Part shown: piece after piece, positions 1 through 4,776 of the stretch
Numbering within the stretch: position 1 is the first letter of the stretch
Layout: the number at the start of each line of letters is the position of its first letter
Source of the DNA: JAWLGW01 sp964569055
GTDB taxonomy: Bacteria > Planctomycetota > J058
Reading direction: 5' to 3'
DNA: 6,259 nucleotides
Assembly (NCBI GenBank): GCA_964569055.1
Contig: CAZMSZ010000420.1
Coordinates: forward strand, 1-6,259
Translations under genes and position numbers: made by a program
The notes under the pieces: model-generated
Database searches by the model: none
What the model was told of the DNA's origin: nothing
What the model saw: only the letters and a program-made list of their open reading frames with translations

Positions 1-39
1 GCACGACGAGGCGAGACAGCGGACGGACTTCGAGCGATA

Positions 40-56
40 CTGAGAATCATTCTCAG
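40..56. promoter_or_regulatory. Fur-type operator upstream of feoAB
   Basis: The sequence CTGAGAATCATTCTCAG is a perfect 8-1-8 inverted repeat centred on position 48. Its core TGAGAATCATTCTCA differs from the classical 7-1-7 Fur box TGATAATNATTATCA at only one symmetric position in each arm. It lies 43 bp before the feoA start codon, where an iron-responsive operator would sit, and it is an AT-richer patch in very GC-rich DNA. Fe2+-loaded Fur is the expected ligand, so feoAB would be repressed when iron is plentiful. I could not place clear -35 and -10 boxes around it. A DtxR/IdeR-type regulator could bind a similar palindrome. Confidence 0.85.
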
Positions 57-99
57 CGGCCCGCAGGCGCGCCTGCCCGAGCCGGACGGAGCGACACCC

Positions 100-327
100 A
101 TGACGACCCTGGCCACCCTGCCGCGCCGCGCGCCCGCGCGCATCAGCGGCTTCGCGCCCGAGGCCGAGCTGGCGCTCGACCTCATGGAGCTCGGCTTGAC
201 CCCCGGGACGCGAGTCGAGGTGATCCGCGCGGCGCCGCTCGGCTGCCCGCTGGAGGTCGACGTGGCGGGCGCGCGCCTGGCGCTGCGGCGCACGGTCGCG
301 GCCCTCGTGCTGGTAGCCCCCGAGTAG
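100..327 (+). CDS. feoA: FeoA, ferrous iron transport accessory protein
   Basis: FeoA is a small cytosolic SH3-like protein that supports the FeoB Fe2+ permease, probably by contacting its G domain. This copy has 75 residues, the usual size. The family pattern runs from about residue 29 to 73: LMELGLTPGTRVEV, then APLGCPLEVDVAG, then LALRRTVAALVLV, matching the G-L-x-P-G, APLG-x-P and LALR signatures. The ATG is preceded by GGAG at 88-91 with an 8-base spacer, which supports the start. It is the first gene after the Fur-type palindrome and ends 4 bp before feoB, so the two are almost certainly co-transcribed. The first 15 residues (proline and arginine rich) are a slightly longer lead-in than in minimal FeoA proteins. 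Confidence 0.95.
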   Translation: MTTLATLPRRAPARISGFAPEAELALDLMELGLTPGTRVEVIRAAPLGCPLEVDVAGARLALRRTVAALVLVAPE

Positions 328-331
328 CCCG

Positions 332-2341
332 ATGGAAGCAGCGGAGGCGACGCGGACGCGGCGCGTCGCGATGGTCGGCAACCCCAACGTGGGGAAGTCG
401 ACGTTGTTCAACCAGCTCACCGGCCTGCGCCAGAAGGTCGCCAACTACCCCGGCGTGACCGTCGACGTGCGCGTGGGCGCGCGCGCGACCTCGGACGGCG
501 AGCTGCAGCTCCTCGACCTGCCCGGCACCTACAGCCTGCACCCGCGCGCCGCGGACGAGGCGATCGTGCTGCGGGCGCTGCGCGGCGACGAGGAGCTCGA
601 GCGCCCCGACGTGGTCGTGGCGGTGCTCGACGCCACCAACCTGCGCCGCAACCTGTACCTCCTCTCCGAGGTGTGCGACCTCGGCCTGCCGGTGGTGGTG
701 GCGCTGAACATGGTGGACGAGGCGCGACGCGGCGGGCTCGAGGTCCCCACGGCCGCGCTCCGCGAGGCGACCGGCCTCGAGGTCGTCGAGACCGTCGCCT
801 CCCGCGGCGAGGGCATAGGCGCGCTCGCAGCCGCGCTCGATCACGCGGCCGAGCCCGCCCCGCGCCGCTGGAAGTTCGACGACGCGGCGCTCGAGGAGCG
901 CCTCGCCGCGGCGCCGGGGGAGACGACCTGGGCCCGCCTGCAGGCGCTCGAGGCCGACGACCCGACCGCGCGCGAGCGGACGATCGGCGCCCGCTACGCC
1001 TGGATCGCGGCGGCGCTCCACGGTCAGGACGAGGCGGCGCGGCTCCGCAGCAGCAGCGACCGGCTCGACCGCGTGCTGCTCCACCCGGTGCTCGGGCCGC
1101 TCGTGTTCCTGACCGTGATGACCCTCCTGTTCCAGTCGATCTTCGCCTGGGCCGAGCCGGCCATGCAGTGGATCGAGGCCTGGGTCACTTACTTCCAGGG
1201 CGCCGCCGCCGGCATGTTCTCGGAGGGGCACCTGCTCGGCAGCCTGCTCTCCGACGGCGCGATCGCGGGCGTGGGCGCGGTGGTCGTGTTCCTGCCGCAG
1301 ATCGTGATCCTGTTCCTGCTGCTCGGGATCCTCGAGGACAGCGGCTACATGGCGCGCGCCGCGTTCCTCGTCGACCGGCCGCTGCGCACGGTCGGGCTCT
1401 CGGGGCGCTCGTTCATCCCGCTCCTCAGCTCGTTCGCCTGCGCGGTGCCCGGCGTGATGGCGACCCGCACGATCCCGAGCCGCTTCGAGCGGACCCTGGC
1501 GATCCTGGCCGCGCCCCTCATGACCTGCAGCGCGCGGCTCCCGGTCTACACACTCCTGATCGGGGCCTTCGTCCCCGCGACCACCGTGGCGGGCGTGTTC
1601 AACCTGCAGGGCCTGGTGATGCTGGCGCTCTACCTGTCGGGCCTCGCGGCCGGGCTGCTGGTGGCGCTGGCGGTGACCCTCGGGCGACGCCGCGGCCGCC
1701 GGCGCGGGCGCGAGCTGCCCATGGTCGTGGAGCTCCCGCCCTATCGCCGCCCGAGCCCGCGCGACGTGCTGCTCAAGCTCAAGCTGCGCGTGGGCGACTT
1801 CCTCAAGCGGGCCGGGACCGTGATCTTCGCGGTCTCGGTGGTGCTGTGGGTCCTGATGTCGTTCCCGCGCGTGGGCAGCACCCCGCCGAGCACGCCGGCC
1901 GAGAAGGCGGCGCAGCTCGAGCAGAGCTACGCCGGGCGCATGGGCCACGCGATCGAGCCCGTGATCCGCCCGCTCGGCTACGACTGGAAGATGGGTGTCG
2001 GCCTGATCGCGAGCTTCGCCGCGCGCGAGGTGTTCGTGAGCACCATGGGCGTGGTCTACAGCGTGGGCGACGAGGCGGACGAGAACAGCGAGGGCCTGCG
2101 CCAGGCGCTGCGCGAGGAGCGCGACCCCATCACCGGGCGCAAGACGTTCACCCTCGCGACCGTGTTCTCGCTGCTCGCGTTCTACGTGATCGCGCTGCAG
2201 TGCGGCGCCACGGTGGCCGTGATCAAGCGCGAGACCGCGTCCTGGAAGTTCGCCGCCGCGCAGGTGGTGGGCTACCTCGCCCTGGCCTGGGTCGCGGCGT
2301 TCGTCACCTACCGCGTGATGGCCGCGTTCGGGTACGCCTGA
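332..2341 (+). CDS. feoB: FeoB, GTP-dependent ferrous iron permease
   Basis: FeoB imports Fe2+ across the inner membrane. It has 669 residues, somewhat shorter than the roughly 770 of E. coli FeoB. The N-terminal G domain is intact: G1 GNPNVGKST (16-24), G2 Thr43 in NYPGVTV, G3 DLPG (62-65), G4 NMVD (126-129) and G5 ASRGEG (156-161). A helical linker follows to about residue 245, then the membrane part, with clear hydrophobic segments near 255-274, 310-332, 606-630 and 642-662. The gate motifs carry the conserved cysteines: Cys370 in FACAVPGVMATRTI, Cys399 in MTCSARLPVYTLLIG, and Cys624 in ALQCGATVAVI. EDSGYMARAAF (335-345) and VGDFLKRAGTVIF are also typical of the family. The start lies 4 bp after the feoA stop without a strong Shine-Dalgarno sequence, which suggests translational coupling. 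No feoC follows; the gene ends before a hairpin. Confidence 0.97.
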   Translation: MEAAEATRTRRVAMVGNPNVGKSTLFNQLTGLRQKVANYPGVTVDVRVGARATSDGELQLLDLPGTYSLHPRAADEAIVLRALRGDEELERPDVVVAVLDATNLRRNLYLLSEVCDLGLPVVVALNMVDEARRGGLEVPTAALREATGLEVVETVASRGEGIGALAAALDHAAEPAPRRWKFDDAALEERLAAAPGETTWARLQALEADDPTARERTIGARYAWIAAALHGQDEAARLRSSSDRLDRVLLHPVLGPLVFLTVMTLLFQSIFAWAEPAMQWIEAWVTYFQGAAAGMFSEGHLLGSLLSDGAIAGVGAVVVFLPQIVILFLLLGILEDSGYMARAAFLVDRPLRTVGLSGRSFIPLLSSFACAVPGVMATRTIPSRFERTLAILAAPLMTCSARLPVYTLLIGAFVPATTVAGVFNLQGLVMLALYLSGLAAGLLVALAVTLGRRRGRRRGRELPMVVELPPYRRPSPRDVLLKLKLRVGDFLKRAGTVIFAVSVVLWVLMSFPRVGSTPPSTPAEKAAQLEQSYAGRMGHAIEPVIRPLGYDWKMGVGLIASFAAREVFVSTMGVVYSVGDEADENSEGLRQALREERDPITGRKTFTLATVFSLLAFYVIALQCGATVAVIKRETASWKFAAAQVVGYLALAWVAAFVTYRVMAAFGYA

Positions 2342-2374
2342 TCCGCGAGCGACCGCCCCGCCGGCAACCAACGA

Positions 2375-2407
2375 CGAGGGCCGGAGTCCTGTGGACTCCG
2401 GCCCTCG
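2375..2407. terminator. Convergent hairpin terminator between feoB and tRNA-Pro
   Basis: A perfect 15-bp stem (2375-2389 with 2393-2407) closes on a TGT triloop. It starts 34 bp after the feoB stop and 7 bp from the tRNA discriminator base, so it can end both converging transcripts. On the plus strand no T-run follows. On the minus strand the next bases read TCGTTGGTTG, a weak T-rich tail, so it looks better suited to the tRNA side. The stem strength makes a role in 3'-end formation very likely, by termination or by stabilising the end. Confidence 0.8.
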
Positions 2408-2413
2408 GATCAA

Positions 2414-2487
2414 TCGGGGCGAGAGGATTCGAACCTCCGGCCTCTGCGTCCCGAACGCAGCGCTCTACCAGACTAAGCCACGCCCCG
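2414..2487 (-). tRNA. tRNA-Pro, anticodon CGG
   Basis: The minus strand folds into a complete 74-nt cloverleaf. The acceptor stem is CGGGGCG with CGCCCCG, giving the C1-G72 pair with discriminator A73 typical of bacterial tRNA-Pro. The D arm is GCTT/GAGC with a GG-containing 9-nt loop. The anticodon arm is CTGCG-TTCGGGA-CGCAG, so the anticodon is CGG, reading the proline codon CCG. The variable loop has 5 nt, and the T arm is GGAGG-TTCGAAT-CCTCT. The 3' CCA is not encoded: the genomic sequence continues TTG, so a CCA-adding enzyme is needed. The gene has its own promoter upstream and a hairpin 6 nt downstream. Confidence 0.97.
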
Positions 2488-2500
2488 GTTGAAGCGGCGG

Positions 2501-2529
2501 AGTCTACGCCCTCCCTAAGGGGGCGTCAA
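2501..2529 (-). promoter_or_regulatory. Sigma70-type promoter of tRNA-Pro
   Basis: On the minus strand, TTGACG (2529-2524) and TAGACT (2506-2501) are separated by exactly 17 bp, with 5/6 and 4/6 matches to the sigma70 consensus. Transcription would begin about 6 nt before the mature tRNA 5' end at 2487, leaving a very short leader for RNase P. The promoter sits in the 59-bp gap after the lexA stop codon. Its spacer (2507-2523) has imperfect dyad symmetry that could also act as a weak hairpin at the end of lexA. Confidence 0.8.
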
Positions 2530-2546
2530 GCCGAACGGCGAGCCGC

Positions 2547-3248
2547 TCAGTACGAGCGGACGACGCCGACCACGACCCCGCGAATCTCGACCTTGTCGAC
2601 GATCATCGGCTTGAGCGCGGCGTTGGCGGGCTGCAGTTTGAAGCGGCGCTTGTGGCGGTAGAACCGCTTGAGCGTGGCCTCGTTGTTCTCGAGCACCGCC
2701 ACGACCGTCTCGCCATCTCGGGCGTTGTTGCGGCGCTCCACCAACACGTAGTCGCCGTCGCAGATCCCGTCATCGATCATCGAGTCGCCGCGGACCCGCA
2801 GCATGTAGTGGGCGCGCCGGGCCTGGCACAGGTCGCCGAGCTCGACCACGTCGTGCTCCTCCATCGCCTCGAGCGGGCGCCCCGCCGCGATCTCGCCGAG
2901 GAGCGGCAGGCGGACCCCGTCGCCGTCGCCGTTGCCGTCGGCCTCGCCCGTCGACTCGTCGTCGGGGGCGGGGAGCGCGGGCTCGTCCACGCCCACGTAG
3001 CGCGACTGCTCGGCCAGCGTCCGCTCGAGCTCGCGCGCCATCTTCCGGCTCAGGCGCGTGGAGCGCGAGAGGAACGGCTCCTTCTCGAGCGCGCCCTTCT
3101 TCTCGAGCTGCGCGATGTGCTCGTGCACCGTGACCTTGCTGATCCCGAGCTCGCCCGCGATCTCCGCGAGCGTGGGCGCGAGCCCGTTCCGCTTACGATA
3201 CTTGTAGATGTACTTGACGATCTGCAGCTGGCGCGCGGTTAGGTTCAT
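2547..3248 (-). CDS. lexA: LexA, SOS-response repressor and autoprotease
   Basis: LexA represses DNA-damage genes and cleaves itself when RecA filaments form on single-stranded DNA. The preferred start gives 233 residues, against 202 in E. coli. Residues 1-65 are the winged-helix DNA-binding domain, with helix-turn-helix LAEIAGELGISKVTVHEHI at about 27-45. The peptidase S24 domain begins near 113. The cleavage site is Ala122-Gly123 in LGEIAAGRP, the nucleophile is Ser156 in RGDSMIDDGICDGD, and the general base is Lys194 in EATLKRF, so self-cleavage looks intact. The hinge between them (about 84-112) is long and rich in Asp, Glu and Gly. I chose the ATG at 3248 because homology begins at MNLTARQLQIVKYI and AAGGGGG lies 8 bp upstream. 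A longer frame from 3347 adds 33 unconserved residues. lexA lies directly upstream of tRNA-Pro on the same strand. Confidence 0.95.
   Translation of the reverse strand: MNLTARQLQIVKYIYKYRKRNGLAPTLAEIAGELGISKVTVHEHIAQLEKKGALEKEPFLSRSTRLSRKMARELERTLAEQSRYVGVDEPALPAPDDESTGEADGNGDGDGVRLPLLGEIAAGRPLEAMEEHDVVELGDLCQARRAHYMLRVRGDSMIDDGICDGDYVLVERRNNARDGETVVAVLENNEATLKRFYRHKRRFKLQPANAALKPMIVDKVEIRGVVVGVVRSY
2917..2940. repeat. Hexanucleotide repeat in the LexA hinge
   Basis: Four tandem CCGTCG hexamers (the third is CCGTTG) lie inside lexA. On the coding strand they read as alternating acidic or Asn residues and glycine, DGNGDGDG, at residues 104-111 of the hinge just before the cleavage domain. Six-base units keep the reading frame, so slippage would change hinge length by Asp-Gly pairs without breaking the gene. 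The encoded DxNxDG resembles the start of a calcium-binding loop, but the later ligand positions are missing, so I read it as a flexible acidic linker. Confidence 0.8.
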
Positions 3249-3256
3249 TTCAGGGT

Positions 3257-3300
3257 CCCCCTTGCCGAGGGAAAGTACCAGAACAAAACTCGAAATGCAA
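3257..3300 (-). promoter_or_regulatory. Candidate lexA promoter and ribosome binding site
   Basis: The stretch from about 3271 to 3300 is conspicuously AT-rich for this window and lies just before lexA. On the minus strand, TTGCAT (3300-3295) and TACTTT (3277-3272) stand 17 bp apart; each is only a 3/6 consensus match. AAGGGGG (3263-3257) is a good Shine-Dalgarno sequence 8 bp before the ATG at 3248. LexA normally represses itself, so an SOS box is expected here. The spacer contains the half-site-like TGTTC, but I see no convincing palindrome or known lineage-specific box, so the operator remains unidentified. Confidence 0.4.
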
Positions 3301-3350
3301 CCACCTCTCGCAAACCGCTTCGGGGCCGTCGGGACCCGTCCGTACACGCC

Positions 3351-3379
3351 GAGACCCCGGTCCGGAGGACCGGGGTCTC
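3351..3379 (-). terminator. Hairpin terminator after the secreted protein gene
   Basis: A perfect 13-bp stem (3351-3363 with 3367-3379) has a three-base loop. It begins 25 bp downstream of the stop codon of the minus-strand gene ending at 3405, and lies upstream of the lexA promoter region, so it insulates lexA from that gene. On the minus strand the following bases are GGCGTGTACGG, with no U-tract. The fold is far stronger than chance symmetry, so 3'-end formation is the best explanation, although a canonical intrinsic terminator would need a T-run. Confidence 0.7.
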
Positions 3380-3404
3380 CTGGGGTGAGGCGGTCGCCGA
3401 AGCC

Positions 3405-4568
3405 TTAGAACTTGGCGCCGTCGCCCGACGACGCCCCGCCGCCCTGCTCGCCGCCCTGCTCGCCGCCGCCGCTCGCGGCCGTTGGCGGAGCGTCCTTGCG
3501 CTCGTAGCGCAGGGTGAGCCCGTAGCTCCTGCCCATCCGCATGTCCTTGCCCTGCTCCCCGAACTGCATCTGCATCATCGCGGGCAGCTTGGACTCGGTC
3601 TCGATCTCCTGCACGACCTCGCTGTCGACCAGGGCGCCATCACCGAAGGTGGCGACCCCGCGCACGGCCGTCTTGGTGACGGTCTGCCCGTCGGCCATCT
3701 GGCGGCGCAGCTCGGCGAGCTGCGGATCCGCGCCCTCCTCCTCCACCCGCTCGAGCGTGACCTCCCCGTCGGGCTTGAACGAGATCCGCGTCTTACTGCC
3801 CGACGCGCCGTCGTTCTTGTAGCGGCCGGTGAAGCGCAGCTCGCCGAGCTGCGGGAACCCCTCGACCACCTCGTGGCTCCAGGTCGCGTCCGGCGCGGCG
3901 CTCCCGCCCTCGGGGAGCACGTGGTTCAGCACGTTGAGCGTGCTCTCGAGCGCCTGGTCGCCGAAGGCCACGAGCAGCAGGTTGGAGCCCATGCCGCCCA
4001 TGCCGCCGCCCATGCCGCCGCCCATGCCGCCGCCCATTCCGCCCATGCCGCCGCCCATGCCGCCCGCCATGAGCTTCTGCATCGCGGTCCCGACCGCCTC
4101 CTGGATCGCGTCGCCACCGGTCACCTCGGTGACCTTGCCGCTCGTGTCGAGCTTGAAGGTGAACGCCTTGCCGACGGCCTCCTTCAGCGCCTCGAGCACC
4201 GGCATCGACGCCTTCCCCGTGAGCGAGTCGTACTCGGCGGTCGGCATCGGCATGCCCATCAGGCTCGCCTCCTGCTTCGCCTTGACCGAGGTGATCGTCG
4301 CCTCCACCGTGGCCACGCCGCCCTCGAGCTTCTTGATCCGGTGGGTGAGCGTCATCGCGACGAGCGCGTCGAGCCCCCCGAGCGCCATCTTCTGCGCGCC
4401 GGCCACGCTGCCGTCGACCTTCAGCGCCCAGGAGAAGGCGTAGTGGTGCTCATCGCCCTCCTGCAAGCGCCAGCTCAGCGGACCCCGCTCGGCGGTCTGG
4501 GCCGCGGCCCCGCCCGCGGTCGCGCACACCAGCGCGATCGCCAGCGACAGTGAGCCAATCCTCTTCAT
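3405..4568 (-). CDS. Exported DUF6263-like protein with a Met-Gly tract
   Basis: A 387-residue protein of unknown function. The N-terminus MKRIGSLSLAIALVCATAGG followed by AAAQTAE is a classic Sec signal peptide, cleaved near residue 23 or 24 (no lipobox Cys), so the mature protein should be periplasmic or secreted. LSWRLQEGDEHHYAFSWALKVDG, MTLTHRIKKLEGGVATVEATITSVK, the EYDSLTG segment and VGKAFTFKLDTSGKVTEVTGGDAI match my memory of the DUF6263 pattern (beta-rich, EYDS followed by a VGKxFxxxLDxxGxVxxVxG strand pair). Residues 167-194 form a Met-Gly repeat splitting two beta-rich halves. The C-terminus (about 367-387) is a second Gly-rich tail with EQGG repeats. There is no recognisable catalytic motif. 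I start it at the ATG at 4568, where the signal peptide begins and GAGGA (4577-4573) lies 4 bp upstream. It is monocistronic: its own promoter lies upstream and a hairpin downstream. A structural or binding role is possible, but the function is unknown. Confidence 0.85.
   Translation of the reverse strand: MKRIGSLSLAIALVCATAGGAAAQTAERGPLSWRLQEGDEHHYAFSWALKVDGSVAGAQKMALGGLDALVAMTLTHRIKKLEGGVATVEATITSVKAKQEASLMGMPMPTAEYDSLTGKASMPVLEALKEAVGKAFTFKLDTSGKVTEVTGGDAIQEAVGTAMQKLMAGGMGGGMGGMGGGMGGGMGGGMGGMGSNLLLVAFGDQALESTLNVLNHVLPEGGSAAPDATWSHEVVEGFPQLGELRFTGRYKNDGASGSKTRISFKPDGEVTLERVEEEGADPQLAELRRQMADGQTVTKTAVRGVATFGDGALVDSEVVQEIETESKLPAMMQMQFGEQGKDMRMGRSYGLTLRYERKDAPPTAASGGGEQGGEQGGGASSGDGAKF
3987..4070 (-). 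repeat. Tandem repeat encoding Met-Gly units
   Basis: Within the secreted protein gene, alternating 12-bp and 9-bp units encode MGGG and MGG (residues 167-194). From Met171 the order is MGGG, MGG, MGGG, MGGG, MGGG, MGG, MG. The DNA units are nearly identical apart from one GGA glycine codon, a sign of recent expansion by slippage; all unit lengths keep the frame. The tract resembles the GGM tails of chaperonins in composition only. It lies between conserved beta-rich segments and is probably a flexible, solvent-exposed loop. Confidence 0.9.
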
Positions 4569-4690
4569 CGCGTCCTCGTGACGTGTGGGTTGGTCGGCGG
4601 CCGGCCGCGCCGCGCGCGCCGCGGATCCGTCTACGCGCCCCCGACGACATCGTTTGTGCCGGGTCCCCGCGGATCCTCGAGGTCCGGCGG

Positions 4691-4718
4691 ATTCTAGGCG
4701 CGGGCGCGCACCCGGCAA
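4691..4718 (-). promoter_or_regulatory. Sigma70-type promoter of the secreted protein gene
   Basis: On the minus strand, TTGCCG (4718-4713) and TAGAAT (4696-4691) are separated by 16 bp, with 4/6 and 5/6 consensus matches. Transcription would begin near 4684, giving a leader of about 115 nt before the ATG at 4568. That leader is rich in GC inverted repeats, including a perfect 12-bp palindrome at 4597-4608, and has two copies of the 10-mer CCGCGGATCC (4619-4628 and 4667-4676), so it may be structured. No known riboswitch fold was recognised. Confidence 0.6.
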
Positions 4719-4738
4719 GGGCACCGACGCGCGAGCGC

Positions 4739-4767
4739 TTGTCCCTCGGCCTTCGCGTCGGTAGGGT
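4739..4767 (+). promoter_or_regulatory. Candidate near-leaderless aspartokinase promoter
   Basis: TTGTCC (4739-4744) and TAGGGT (4762-4767) are 17 bp apart, with 4/6 and 3/6 matches to the sigma70 consensus. Only 9 bases separate the -10 element from the ATG at 4777, so transcription would begin at or just before the start codon and the mRNA would be almost leaderless. No strong Shine-Dalgarno sequence is present upstream of that ATG, which agrees. The match is modest and a true promoter further upstream is possible. Confidence 0.35.
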
Positions 4768-4776
4768 CGTGCGCCC

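Noticed and set aside
2342..2374. A feoC gene after feoB
   Set aside because: There is only a short gap before the hairpin and tRNA; no FeoC-like frame exists.
182..2413. 743-residue minus-strand open frame opposite feoAB
   Set aside because: Composition is dominated by Arg, Ala, Gly, His and Glu, as expected of the antisense shadow of a GC-rich gene; it shows no domain, while feoB on the other strand has every family motif.
2414..2487. tRNA-Pro as an integration (att) site
   Set aside because: No integrase gene, no repeated tRNA 3' fragment and no foreign-looking DNA are visible in the window.
673..2661. 662-residue plus-strand frame overlapping feoB
   Set aside because: It is an out-of-frame shadow, Arg/Pro/Gly rich, and runs through the tRNA gene and into lexA antisense.
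2916..2933. Calcium-binding loop (DxNxDG) in LexA
   Set aside because: The hydrophobic residue at loop position 8 and the final acidic ligand at position 12 are absent; a repeat-encoded flexible linker explains it better.
3249..3347. 33-residue N-terminal extension of LexA
   Set aside because: It crosses the probable promoter and Shine-Dalgarno sequence, and LexA homology begins exactly at MNLTARQ.
3873..4553. Plus-strand frame with HAAAHAAAH repeats
   Set aside because: The repeat is only the antisense reading of the Met-Gly tract; there is no independent coding evidence.
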